A stretch of DNA of 64,000 nt from the NCBI GenBank assembly GCA_000803105.1, contig JTDA01000010.1, positions 62,001-126,000 of the forward strand, in the 5' to 3' direction. Shown in pieces: positions 27,540 through 36,891 of this stretch (position 1 is its first letter; each line of letters begins with the position of its first letter). Both the position numbers and the translations under genes were made by a program. The notes under the pieces are model-generated. The model worked only from the letters and a program-made list of their open reading frames with translations, did not search any database and was not told where the DNA came from. This stretch comes from Coprobacter secundus. GTDB lineage: Bacteria > Bacteroidota > Bacteroidia > Bacteroidales > Coprobacteraceae.

Positions 27540-29453
27540 TCAATGGTGAGATATGCTTATGTAACCTATTTTCCAACCGTCCATCGCAGGCAGAGTGACT
27601 ATAACATCGCTACCGTCAGCTACGGCTTTCAGCCGGATATTTTTATGTCCGGGTCGTTTCCAGATGTATCTGCTTTTCGAGGCGCATCCTCGTAATCTCA
27701 GTTTTATCCCTGTATACCGGGATATGCTGCTGTTGAGTACCGTAACGGAACGCAGGCGATAACCGGAATCGACCCGAGGCACGACCACTACTTGTGCTGC
27801 TGTCTCAGTCATTACGGGCAACCGATGCTCCGATACCCAGTCGGCAGCCTGTATCAGGGCAATCCTCGAGGCATTATTTACCGCAAGGCTGAAGAAGGGT
27901 ACTACTGCTACCCGCGCTCCGTCCGTCGAAGTATAATATCGGGTCTCTACGGCTTCTACCGATTTGCCACAAGGGTCAAGGCTCTTATCAAATCCACGGC
28001 TGCACGCTATATTCCAAGCTGCCCGGTCGATGAGTATGCCTCTTTCCCGAAACAACGATTCCCCTTCTTTCTGTCCCAATCCCTTAACGGCCTCGGCATC
28101 CATAAAGAGTGCAGAGCTGTAATCTCCGTCGGGACTGAATGGTATTCCTAAGGTTGCCAACTCTGAAATCACATCATTGGCTCCGGTGGTAAACCATCCG
28201 AAGGCGGGTTCTCCGGGATAATGCGGACGCAATACGAAATCGGGGCTGATATAGGGATTCAAACCTCCCGGCTGAGTGCCTCGATTGAACTCTACGTATT
28301 CTTCATAAAAGGACCGGCAAGCGGACAGAGGGCCAAAATAGTTACCGGCATACCAGCTCATGGGTTCCAATGCACTGCATATAATGGCATATGACAGTTG
28401 TGTCGCCCCCATGGAGAGGTATAGCAATGACTCAGTACACAGACCGTCAGGGGATTTTCCGGTATGTCTGTGCGGATGGCCTTCGATTTCGGCTGCAATC
28501 TGCGTTACATACGCGGGCAACCGCCGTATCTGCCGCGCCATGTCGAATGCTTTTCGTATCATGCCTCTGGGTTCATGATCATCGTAAAAACCACTGCCCG
28601 GACGAGATGCCGGGGCCTTACCCGTCTCGTCTTTAATGGCTTCAAAAACGGGGGTCCAATCGTATCCTTCGAGCAACTCGCGATGAAAATTGGGATGCTG
28701 CAAGCCGACAATTGTCTCCGGTGATACGGCATGTACGCCACGGGCAACAGAACGGGCTACTTGAGCCAGGCTTTCTTGGGAGAATTCTATCCATCGACTG
28801 CGCAAAATACCGTTGTCTGCATTGCCGTTCATGGCAACAAGGAGAGATGCAGCCTCGTAACTGTATCCGTATTTTTGATTGAAGAGGGATATGCAAGTAT
28901 TGCAAAAACACAGCATTTTTGCAGGCCAATGCTCCGTAATTCTCAAATCGTCGTCGAGCCATACTACCGACGGCTTGCATTGTAATGCGTATTGGGCAAA
29001 GGTATGCTCTACGTATTCGAGGAACTGTGCCTGCCGGGGACAACTGCACATTCGGGTTGCCTGCCCGGCATTGTTTACTATCGTTGTCCATTTATCGGGA
29101 ATGGACTCCTCGGTATTGAATTCAAAGCCGTCTCCATGTCCTATCGTAAGTCCCTGCACAGACGGCTTTATTCCTATGGCTCTCAGCTGCCGGGCAGCTT
29201 CCCCCATTTTCCGAGCCGAACAGTTATGTTTCTCAGATAAAAGCGTATTATATTCCATGAAAAACCAGGCTTCATCCCAAAGTCCGGGATAATCTTCCAG
29301 CGCTGCCAACAGCTCATTTTTCAACGAATCGTCGGTATGGTGATGCGGCCAGAGCCGTAGCAACATCTTAAATTCGGATGCGGTTGCCCATACCGGCCAT
29401 AAGAAGGACATGAATACCAGAGCTAAAATGTAAAGATGTGTTTCGGATTTCAT
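27540..29453 (-). CDS. Secreted TIM-barrel-like glycosidase candidate, family not recognised
   Basis: 637 residues with a signal peptide (LYILALVFMSFLWPVWATA). The N-terminal ~400 residues read like a clan GH-A barrel. An early MLLRLWPHHHTD strand, GIKPSVQGLTIGHGDGFEF and KPSVVWLDDDLRI come first. A Cys cluster (CSCPRQAQFLEY, CFCNTC) then recalls the GH42 metal site, and ETIVGLQHPNFHRE and LCTESLLYLSMGATQLSYAI follow. The C-terminal part resembles the trimerisation and beta domains of GH42-like proteins. The Asp triplet in VVWLDDDLR could supply an active-site acid. Its start overlaps the GH20 stop (ATGA), so the two are translationally coupled. I cannot assign a CAZy family; a GH42-related activity is the best guess. 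Confidence 0.55.
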   Translation of the reverse strand: MKSETHLYILALVFMSFLWPVWATASEFKMLLRLWPHHHTDDSLKNELLAALEDYPGLWDEAWFFMEYNTLLSEKHNCSARKMGEAARQLRAIGIKPSVQGLTIGHGDGFEFNTEESIPDKWTTIVNNAGQATRMCSCPRQAQFLEYVEHTFAQYALQCKPSVVWLDDDLRITEHWPAKMLCFCNTCISLFNQKYGYSYEAASLLVAMNGNADNGILRSRWIEFSQESLAQVARSVARGVHAVSPETIVGLQHPNFHRELLEGYDWTPVFEAIKDETGKAPASRPGSGFYDDHEPRGMIRKAFDMARQIRRLPAYVTQIAAEIEGHPHRHTGKSPDGLCTESLLYLSMGATQLSYAIICSALEPMSWYAGNYFGPLSACRSFYEEYVEFNRGTQPGGLNPYISPDFVLRPHYPGEPAFGWFTTGANDVISELATLGIPFSPDGDYSSALFMDAEAVKGLGQKEGESLFRERGILIDRAAWNIACSRGFDKSLDPCGKSVEAVETRYYTSTDGARVAVVPFFSLAVNNASRIALIQAADWVSEHRLPVMTETAAQVVVVPRVDSGYRLRSVTVLNSSISRYTGIKLRLRGCASKSRYIWKRPGHKNIRLKAVADGSDVIVTLPAMDGWKIGYISISHH

Positions 29454-31015
29454 TTGAATATGTCTATTACTTTGGCGTAATTGTATCCGTACTTGTCATA
29501 TATCTGTGCCAAATGACGGAGACGTTGCAGGAAGGCCGAATAGTCCATCCGGCCGGGTTGGGACCATTGTACTTCAGAGAGTGCGGCCAATCGTGGCAGC
29601 AGCATGTACTGCACTCTGCCGAAAGTGGGCATATACTCGGTCCAGACGTTTGCCTGGACGCCTAAAATGTGTGTCATCTTTTCGGAATCGAATCCTTCGG
29701 GCACCGGATTCAGAGAGTACACTTTGTCTATCTGCGTCACTTTTTCCTGGTCGTAGTCAAAGTAACAGTGGGACGTGGGGGAAAGTATGGCGTCGTGCCC
29801 TTGCTTGACGGCTTCGACGGCCCCGCCCATGCCTCTCCAGGAGTGCACTGTGGCGTCAGGGCCCAAGCCTCCTTCGAGTATTTCATCCCAACCGATGACT
29901 TTACGTCCTTTTGCCGCCAGAAATTTCTCGACCGAGACCATGACATAGCTTTGCAGTTTCTGCTCTGCCGAGTGTTTTTTGTCCGGGACTATGCCGAGTT
30001 CTTTTATTTTTGCCTGACACGCCCGGCACTCTTTCCAACGTTGTTTGGGGCATTCGTCTCCCCCGATGTGTATGTACTGCGAGGGGAAGAGCCCGGCTAT
30101 CTCGGTAAAGACATCTTGCAGAAACTGCATGGTCTCGTCTTTTCCGGCGCATAGTACATCTGCCGGCCCTCCCCATACTTCGCATACTTCATAAGGGCCA
30201 CCGGTGCATCCTATCTCGGGATATGACGCCAATGCCGCTGCAGAGTGTCCGGGAATGTCTATCTCGGGAATAATGGTTATATACCGCTCTTGTGCATATC
30301 TGATGATGTCGCGTATCTCGTCTTGTGTATAAAACCCGCCGTGAGGCGTGCCGTCGCCTGCCGTCTGTTTACGGTATGCTCCTACGGAGGTGAGCCGGGG
30401 CCGAGACTTTATCTCTACTCTCCAGCCCTGGTCGTCGGTGAGATGCCAGTGGAAACGGTTTACATTGTGAAGCGCAATGATGTCGATATAGCGCTTTACC
30501 GAATCGACAGGGAAAAAGTGCCTGACTACATCGAGATGTACTCCCCTGTATGCGAAGCGGGGCGAATCTTCTACGATACATGAGGGTATTTCCACTTCGG
30601 AGGCCTGCCCTGCAGGGAGTGCCTTGCGCAATGTCTGTATGGCATAGAATACACCTGCGGGAGAATTGCCGACGATGTGTATGTTTTTCTTGTCGACAGT
30701 CAAGGTGTACCCTTCGGCATCGGAAGAGGTATCTTTGACGCGGAGGCTTATCGTCCCGCGTTTCCGAGGTCTATCGGTCAGCTCGGGAACAATGCCTGTG
30801 ATGTCGGTAATGTATTGTTGCAGAAAGGCGGCATTGCGCTTCTGCCCTTCTTCGTAGTATATTTTGGTATTGCTATCCAGAACAAAGGGGGCCGACGTAC
30901 CGGCACAGATGGTACGCGGCACGGGTATTACATTAAAATCGGCTTTCGGGCCGGCGGCAGATGCCGTACTCAACAGGGCAAACAGCCCGATAATCGTGAC
31001 GATTCTATTTTTCAT
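29450..31015 (-). CDS. GH20 beta-N-acetylhexosaminidase
   Basis: 521 residues with a signal peptide (IVTIIGLFALLSTASA). The N-terminal GH20b domain (to about 150) precedes the catalytic barrel: RGVHLDVVRHFFPVDSVKRY, NRFHWHLTDDQGWRVEIK, TIIPEIDIPGHS and HIGGDECPKQRW. The last holds the catalytic pair Asp320-Glu321. It cleaves terminal beta-GlcNAc or GalNAc by substrate-assisted catalysis, most likely in the periplasm. It starts 10 bases after the GH78 gene and overlaps the next gene by four bases. Its presence implies that the target glycan carries hexosamine side groups. Confidence 0.95.
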   Translation of the reverse strand: MKNRIVTIIGLFALLSTASAAGPKADFNVIPVPRTICAGTSAPFVLDSNTKIYYEEGQKRNAAFLQQYITDITGIVPELTDRPRKRGTISLRVKDTSSDAEGYTLTVDKKNIHIVGNSPAGVFYAIQTLRKALPAGQASEVEIPSCIVEDSPRFAYRGVHLDVVRHFFPVDSVKRYIDIIALHNVNRFHWHLTDDQGWRVEIKSRPRLTSVGAYRKQTAGDGTPHGGFYTQDEIRDIIRYAQERYITIIPEIDIPGHSAAALASYPEIGCTGGPYEVCEVWGGPADVLCAGKDETMQFLQDVFTEIAGLFPSQYIHIGGDECPKQRWKECRACQAKIKELGIVPDKKHSAEQKLQSYVMVSVEKFLAAKGRKVIGWDEILEGGLGPDATVHSWRGMGGAVEAVKQGHDAILSPTSHCYFDYDQEKVTQIDKVYSLNPVPEGFDSEKMTHILGVQANVWTEYMPTFGRVQYMLLPRLAALSEVQWSQPGRMDYSAFLQRLRHLAQIYDKYGYNYAKVIDIFK

Positions 31016-31025
31016 AGGAAAGAGT

Positions 31026-33824
31026 TTATTGGTTGTCTACTTTGAATTTATATTTTCCTTGCGGCACACGCACGATACAGTTCCCGTCTTGTATCCTTTC
31101 GAACCGGACGTCTTTCGAGTCGCGTACCGATATCCCGCTTTCTGTCACTTCCGAGGTATTGCCTCCTACGGGTATGTATATGGTGGCTGTACTCCCTACG
31201 GGAACGGTCACGTTCATTTCCAGATTGCGGCCTGTCTGCCTGATTTCGGACACGACTTCGCCGTAAGGTGTCATGTGCGAGTAATAGACTTCGGGCAGCC
31301 GCTTGTCCAAGATGGGCTTTATGATGATATGTTCGTATGCGGGTCTTTCGGCATCGACATTGACTCCTGCAAGAATTCTGTAAAACCAAGTGAGTCCTCC
31401 TCCGAACATCGGATGGTTGCGGGAATCGGCTCCGTTCCATTTTTCCCAGGTGACGGTAGCTCCTTGTTTTATCCAGTTCCCGAAACTGGGAAAATCTTCC
31501 TGATTCATGGCGTTATAGGCGATGTCGTTGAGCCCGTTCAGCGCCAGTGTCTCGAAAAAGAATTGTGTACCGAATATCCCGGTATTGAGATGGTTGTCGT
31601 ACTTGACCGAAATCTCGTGTTTCAAGGTCGCCACGACATCGTCGTAACGGTCGTCAGGGACACCTAATACCAATGCGAATATATTGCTGCCAAAATCTCC
31701 ATAAGAGCGGGTTTCGGGATTGTAAAATTTCTTGTTGAAGGCTTTTTTTACATTGCCGGCCAATACCGAATAGTAACGGGCATCGTCCTGCAACCCCATC
31801 ACCCGGGCGGCTTTTGCGGTAAAATCGGCACAACGCCAGAGATAGAACGTGTGCACGAGCTCGACAGAGGGTATGTCGAATGCGGGTGCCCAATCGCCCA
31901 GATTGAGCCAATAATTGGGTTGGGTCGCATTCAGATTGGCACGTTGTGCGAGCATGGTACTGTCGGGAGTAAGCCATGTCAGCATGTAGCGTATTTGCTC
32001 TTTCATGGCGAAATAGTTGTCTTCCAACATCTTCTTGTCTCCATAGTGCAGATAGAATTCCCAGGGCATGATATTCATGGCTGCGCCCCAGGGAACTCCT
32101 CCTCCGCAACCGGGTTGCCAGGGGGCTCCGTTGGGGACATAGCCGGTCTCTATATTCTGGGCATCTCTCATGTCTCGTATCCATTTCTGATAAAAAGCGG
32201 CAGCGTCGAAGTTGTGCATTACCGTAGTGCACACGACTTGCGCATCGCCTGTATAAGGTGCTCTCTCTCGGTGGGGACAGTCGCTGGCTATGCCCCCGTG
32301 CATATTGTCGAGCTGGCTTTGCCGCCAGATTTGGTTTATCTTGTTGAACAGCGGGTTCGAAGTCCTGAACTCTGCATCAATGGGAACATCGGTATTGACA
32401 GCTTCTGCCGTCATATTTTTTTCGGACAGGTCATGTACTCCCGATATGACGGCTTTGCGGAAGACGTACCATGTAAAACGGGGTGCATAGCTCTCCTTGC
32501 CTGTGCCCTTGAATATGTACCGGTATACTCCGAGGGGAGACTCGCAGATGTACTTGACATCGAGTGTATCGCCTTTGTTCCCTTTTATGTCCTTGAACCG
32601 TATCCAACCTGAAATTTCTTTGCCAAAGTCTACTTCGTAGGTACCGTTGTCCAGCTTTTTCAAGGATACGGGCTCCAGCACTTCGGTGATTTTATCGGTA
32701 GGTGCGGTGTTTGCCGTGAGTGTGCCGACAGGGGCATTCCGATAAACGGCCCGGCTCCAGTCTGCATCGTCGCAGCTCGTCGTGCACCAACCGTCAGTTT
32801 CTTTATTGGCATCGTAGACTTCTCCTGCGAAGACGTCATCGGCTACAATCGGAGACTCTTTTACTTTCCAGGTTTCGTCGGTGCATATCATTTCTTTGGT
32901 ATTGTCGGCGTATGTGATTTCTATCTGGCAGAGCAGGCGGGGCGACCCGAAGGAGCATACCCAACCGGTGGTGCAATCGTAGAATCCGTTGCCCAATATC
33001 GCCCCGGCTACGTTGTCACCGCGACGGAGCATGTGCGTGATGTCATAAGCCAGATACATGACCCTGTAACCGCGAAATTTGTTGTCGATGGATATGCCAT
33101 AGTGCTTTATGTCTTCGCGTACGGTGTAATTGGTAAAGTTGGGGACTAAATAGTCGTCTCCTACTTTCTCTCCGTTGATATACAGCTCAAAGTAGCCCAG
33201 CCCGGTGACGAAGGCTTTTGCAGAGGTTATTTTTCCTTTGGCCCGGAATGTCTTGCGAAACAGCGGTGCCGGGTATTGTCGCTGCTCGTACTTTACCGGG
33301 CTGAGTACTCTCCGGGGGGCTTCTCCCTGCCAGGGCACTCCTATCCACCGGGCTTTCCAGTCGGCGGGTTCCAACAGCCCCATGCCCCAATAAGCGGGCT
33401 CGCTCCAGTCTGAAGCCCGGTCTTTATCGTCCCAGACCATAACGCGCCACCAGTAGTCTCCCGCCGACTTCAAGGGGGCTCCTGCATAGTGCACCAGCCG
33501 CGACACGGAGGAGTTTTGCCGGCCGCTGTCCCACGCGTCGTAGTCTCCTTTTTGCAATTTTTCTTTCGAGGTGGACACGACTATGCGGTACGCCTGTTGC
33601 GAGCGTCCTCTCTCCTGCCCGGAAGATGCATGGTTTATCCAAGAGAGGCGCGGGGCACGGGTGTCTACCACTGCGGGATTTTCCATATATTCGCATCTCA
33701 GGTTACCGGGGCTTATTTTCCCCCATGCCATATTGCCAAAAACAAACAGCATCGCCCCCAGAGAGAAGAGGGCACGTCTATCCGTCCGGCATCCGGCCCG
33801 TAATTTTTCTAATGTTCCTGCCAT
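31026..33824 (-). CDS. GH78 alpha-L-rhamnosidase
   Basis: 932 residues with an N-terminal hydrophobic segment (about 19-35). Beta-sandwich domains come first: PRLSWIN and the AYRIVVSTS fibronectin-like part, then KARWIG and ELYINGEKVGDDYLVP. The (alpha/alpha)6 catalytic domain holds SDCPHRERAPYTGDAQ. Its Asp515, Glu520 and Asp527 have the same +5/+12 spacing as the acidic residues known in Bacillus RhaB (Asp567, Glu572, Asp579). The general acid is probably the Glu in VTWEKWNG. It releases terminal alpha-L-rhamnose. It lies 3 bases after the 558-residue protein and 10 before GH20, so it is firmly in the operon. Confidence 0.95.
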   Translation of the reverse strand: MAGTLEKLRAGCRTDRRALFSLGAMLFVFGNMAWGKISPGNLRCEYMENPAVVDTRAPRLSWINHASSGQERGRSQQAYRIVVSTSKEKLQKGDYDAWDSGRQNSSVSRLVHYAGAPLKSAGDYWWRVMVWDDKDRASDWSEPAYWGMGLLEPADWKARWIGVPWQGEAPRRVLSPVKYEQRQYPAPLFRKTFRAKGKITSAKAFVTGLGYFELYINGEKVGDDYLVPNFTNYTVREDIKHYGISIDNKFRGYRVMYLAYDITHMLRRGDNVAGAILGNGFYDCTTGWVCSFGSPRLLCQIEITYADNTKEMICTDETWKVKESPIVADDVFAGEVYDANKETDGWCTTSCDDADWSRAVYRNAPVGTLTANTAPTDKITEVLEPVSLKKLDNGTYEVDFGKEISGWIRFKDIKGNKGDTLDVKYICESPLGVYRYIFKGTGKESYAPRFTWYVFRKAVISGVHDLSEKNMTAEAVNTDVPIDAEFRTSNPLFNKINQIWRQSQLDNMHGGIASDCPHRERAPYTGDAQVVCTTVMHNFDAAAFYQKWIRDMRDAQNIETGYVPNGAPWQPGCGGGVPWGAAMNIMPWEFYLHYGDKKMLEDNYFAMKEQIRYMLTWLTPDSTMLAQRANLNATQPNYWLNLGDWAPAFDIPSVELVHTFYLWRCADFTAKAARVMGLQDDARYYSVLAGNVKKAFNKKFYNPETRSYGDFGSNIFALVLGVPDDRYDDVVATLKHEISVKYDNHLNTGIFGTQFFFETLALNGLNDIAYNAMNQEDFPSFGNWIKQGATVTWEKWNGADSRNHPMFGGGLTWFYRILAGVNVDAERPAYEHIIIKPILDKRLPEVYYSHMTPYGEVVSEIRQTGRNLEMNVTVPVGSTATIYIPVGGNTSEVTESGISVRDSKDVRFERIQDGNCIVRVPQGKYKFKVDNQ

Positions 33825-33827
33825 TGC

Positions 33828-35504
33828 TCAATTTTTAAAGGATATGGATATTTCTTTGTTTTCGGGTTTTATTCTAAATATTCGTCCCGAGGAGTCTTTG
33901 CAGTCTGCGAATGTTCCTTTCTTACAGGTTATTTTATAATCGAATGTTTTTTCCCGGGCATCGATACGCTTGTCATCTATTCGTGTAAAAGGCAATGCGG
34001 TACCCGGCACGACGGAAAGTTCCATGTACCATTCCATGCGGGTGTTGCCGGCCGATTCGATTTGCATACGGACTTTGTCTTCGTCAAAGGTCATGACAAA
34101 AGTTGCTCCGGGTATTTCCAGCGGCCATCTTACGTAAAGACGCTTTTCCTTGTGTGCTATTTCGGGTTCCCGGCCTGTCGCTTCAATCATCGTACCGTCT
34201 TGACGGGCACAGAAAAGCCGGAGGCCTGCCAACTTCTTGTCGGAGCTCCAGATATTCCCGTCGACAAAGGGCAAAGTGGTGTACAGGCAAGTAGATGTCG
34301 TACCGGGCTTGTCGATATAGTCGGAAGCAAATCTTTCATCGAAGAGGTGTATGTCCCTGAACCGGAATGTATTGCCTTCCCAAAAGAGATTGGCCCGGTA
34401 GTATTTGCTGTTGTACCATACGGTCTTTTTCCCGGTGTTTTTATAGTCGGTCAGTGCACTGATTGCCGAGGGTGCAGTGGTAGAATAGTTGTCTTTGTAC
34501 CATCGTCCTGTCTCGGACAGGGTCTGGATGCGTATCGTATTATCGTCCCGAAGGCGTGCGAGGAGGGGTATCTGTATCTCCAGGCCTTTTTTCATGGCTC
34601 CCCAAGTAAAGGAATTTTCCTGTCCTGCCTGGACGTACGACAATCCCATACCGGGGTCTTTGAACATGGAGTCGAAAAACCATTTTACCCAAGTTTCCGA
34701 CCCTCCGGCACTGCCATATACCGGCTCCAAGGTAACTACTCCTTGATAGTTGCCGCCGATTCCCAAATCGTACTGGTATATGGGGTCGCTTCCCAGCATA
34801 CGGAATACGGGTACGGGAATCTGCCCTTTCCGGGTCTGTGCCGGCATATATGCGTTTTTGCGGCTGGGGTAATATCCTCCCTGCCAGTATCCTCCCCAGA
34901 GGGTGTATCCGTCGGTTCCTATCTGGTCTCTACAATTGCAGGAAGCCTCGATATGGTATTTGTCGTACATATATGCCAGTGTATGGGCGTCTATAAACCA
35001 TGAGCCTATGGCTGAGGGATATTTTCCGAATATTTCCTTGAATTTCGCCATATACACATCTACGAGTTTTTCGCGTTCTTCGGGGGTATATCCGGTGGCA
35101 AAGCCTACATCGGCATGCCAGTCCCACGGATACCGTCCGCGCCACTTGAGCCCGGCGGCTTCCACATGCGGCTGCGTGATTTCCCACCAGCCTCCTATTT
35201 CTGTTCCCGGCAGGGTTTCTTTTTTCAGCAGTTCCTGATATGAGGGCGATATAAGCGCATCGTATTGCAACAAATATGTGCCTTTGATACCGTACCGATT
35301 GAGGAGCTTTACCTGCTCGACAACGGTGCGGTAGAGCACTTCGTCGGTAATGGCGTCGATACGGGGTTCGGTCTGCCGTATAAAATTGATTACGTTGACT
35401 ATTCTGGGAGCTGACGTGCTCTCCTGCTCTCCTGCGCGGATTCCTGCGGTGCAAGCAGAAAGGGAAAGGGCGAGGATACACAGTCTTTTCAATGATTTTA
35501 CCAT
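33828..35504 (-). CDS. Secreted protein of unrecognised family, deacetylase/GH57-like opening
   Basis: 558 residues with a signal peptide (LCILALSLSACTAGIRAGE; the Cys may also mark a lipoprotein). The start of the mature protein, VNVINFIRQTEPR ... LLNRYGIKGTYLLQYDALI, reads like the first strand and helix of NodB-type deacetylases or GH57 (beta/alpha)7 barrels, where the animal moves from a substrate strand to a GIKGTYLLQ-type helix. PSAIGSWFIDAHTLAYM and CNCRDQIGTDGYTLWGG could be active-site strands. A beta-sandwich tail follows (from about 400). Trp, Tyr and Gly are abundant. It is coupled to GH78 (3-base gap), so it should act on the same glycan. No enzyme family can be assigned with confidence. 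Confidence 0.5.
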   Translation of the reverse strand: MVKSLKRLCILALSLSACTAGIRAGEQESTSAPRIVNVINFIRQTEPRIDAITDEVLYRTVVEQVKLLNRYGIKGTYLLQYDALISPSYQELLKKETLPGTEIGGWWEITQPHVEAAGLKWRGRYPWDWHADVGFATGYTPEEREKLVDVYMAKFKEIFGKYPSAIGSWFIDAHTLAYMYDKYHIEASCNCRDQIGTDGYTLWGGYWQGGYYPSRKNAYMPAQTRKGQIPVPVFRMLGSDPIYQYDLGIGGNYQGVVTLEPVYGSAGGSETWVKWFFDSMFKDPGMGLSYVQAGQENSFTWGAMKKGLEIQIPLLARLRDDNTIRIQTLSETGRWYKDNYSTTAPSAISALTDYKNTGKKTVWYNSKYYRANLFWEGNTFRFRDIHLFDERFASDYIDKPGTTSTCLYTTLPFVDGNIWSSDKKLAGLRLFCARQDGTMIEATGREPEIAHKEKRLYVRWPLEIPGATFVMTFDEDKVRMQIESAGNTRMEWYMELSVVPGTALPFTRIDDKRIDAREKTFDYKITCKKGTFADCKDSSGRIFRIKPENKEISISFKN

Positions 35505-35559
35505 AGTTGAAATATTAATGTTTTATGTGTGATTTACTGTAACAAGGGGTGGAGAACGG

Positions 35560-36855
35560 TCATTTATAGTAATAATCGAATGCGAATATGTAGACTCCGG
35601 CAGTCCACCCCATGAAGGCTCCGGGCATGGCATATTCGTCTTTCACATCGGTACTTCCGCTGACGGCATTGTACTTTTCCCAGAGGTTGCCGGTGCGCTT
35701 GTAGATATCGGCCATACTGTGCACGTACTTTCCGGCTATCCTGCGGGCGGCTTTCCTGTAACCGTAACTGTCGAGTCCTTTTATCGCGAGATAGTTGAGT
35801 GCCGCCCACCCGTTGGGATAGTCCCACTGGTATACTCTCCGGCGATCTCCTTTTTCACAGGCTGCGACTCCATTGGCACACTCCAGCCGGGAGAGGTTGC
35901 GATATATGGCGCGGGCTTGTTTCTTGCCCGCCAATTTTGCAAACAGTGTACTGAACACGGCAGCCGAAAGTACAGGGGAACGGCGCCGGTTGACATAGTC
36001 GTAATCATAATACAGCCCGTCCCGGGGGTCAAGGCACATCTCGTCGAGCAAGGCCTTGCGCCGGGCTGCAAGCTTTTCCCAATTTTTTGCTCCCCGAAGC
36101 CCGAGTTCTTTATAGAAATATGCGAAGTTGCGCTCATAGGCGTATAGGTTGGCATTGAGGTCTACGGGATTGTGGTCTTCGCATCTGGAATCGAACCGAG
36201 GGTTGAAGTCCCAGCCCGACTCTGCTTCTGCAAGAAAATGGGAGGCTACGGCACATCGCTCCTCATCATCGGTATAGTGAGCGGGATTCAGCCCGAGCCT
36301 TCCGACAATGTAGTTGTAGAATGCCATCAATGATGCTTTGTCGGCATTGTTGGAATACCGGTTGAGCCCACTGGGGGTCATGCGCCGGGTCATCCAGAAG
36401 CCGTATTCTTTTTCGAGGGTCTTGCATGCCCGGGCAAGCCAGGCTTTGTCCCGGGTCGCTTCGTATACCTCTCTTACCATCATACTTGCATACGGGGGCT
36501 GCGACCTGTTGAGCATCCCCTCGCAAGTGGCATTGGGCATGTATCCGAACCGCTCAATCATCGCCAGTATGTTATCTATGTTGTTTTTTGCTTGTCCTGC
36601 ATTCCCGTCGAGCAAGAGCCCGACATTGGTGAAATATGTGTCCCAATAGAACATATTTTGAAAGCCGTTTACGATGCAGGGCACACTGAACGGATAGGGC
36701 AAGGCGAAGTTGCCTACTGTATCGGCCGTGCATACACGTACGGTCTTGGGCATGTCTCTGTCGATATACGCTTTCAGATTTTTTGCCTCGTCGGGAATTT
36801 GTGCCCGGCTGAAGGCTGCCCAAGCCATTGCCAATATGGTTATCGTCTTTTTCAT
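35560..36855 (-). CDS. GH37-like trehalase (six-hairpin glycosidase)
   Basis: About 431 residues from the ATG at 36855, which opens a signal peptide (MKKTITILAMAWAAFSRAQ); an ATG at 36882 is also possible. GH37 landmarks are FALPYPFSVPC, NGFQNMFYWDTYFTNVGLL (the trehalase FYYWDSY motif), YDYDYVNRR and YQWDYPNGWAALNYLAIKGL (the QWDxPNGW signature). CEDHNPVDLNANLYAYER lies between them. It would act on trehalose or a related alpha-glucoside; related proteins in PULs need not be true trehalases. It lies 36 bases after GH3 and 55 before the 558-residue protein. It is shorter than E. coli TreA (565), lacking parts of the N-terminal region. Confidence 0.8.
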   Translation of the reverse strand: MKKTITILAMAWAAFSRAQIPDEAKNLKAYIDRDMPKTVRVCTADTVGNFALPYPFSVPCIVNGFQNMFYWDTYFTNVGLLLDGNAGQAKNNIDNILAMIERFGYMPNATCEGMLNRSQPPYASMMVREVYEATRDKAWLARACKTLEKEYGFWMTRRMTPSGLNRYSNNADKASLMAFYNYIVGRLGLNPAHYTDDEERCAVASHFLAEAESGWDFNPRFDSRCEDHNPVDLNANLYAYERNFAYFYKELGLRGAKNWEKLAARRKALLDEMCLDPRDGLYYDYDYVNRRRSPVLSAAVFSTLFAKLAGKKQARAIYRNLSRLECANGVAACEKGDRRRVYQWDYPNGWAALNYLAIKGLDSYGYRKAARRIAGKYVHSMADIYKRTGNLWEKYNAVSGSTDVKDEYAMPGAFMGWTAGVYIFAFDYYYK

Positions 36856-36891
36856 TTTCGTATCGGTAAACCGGTATGTCATATTGTTATC

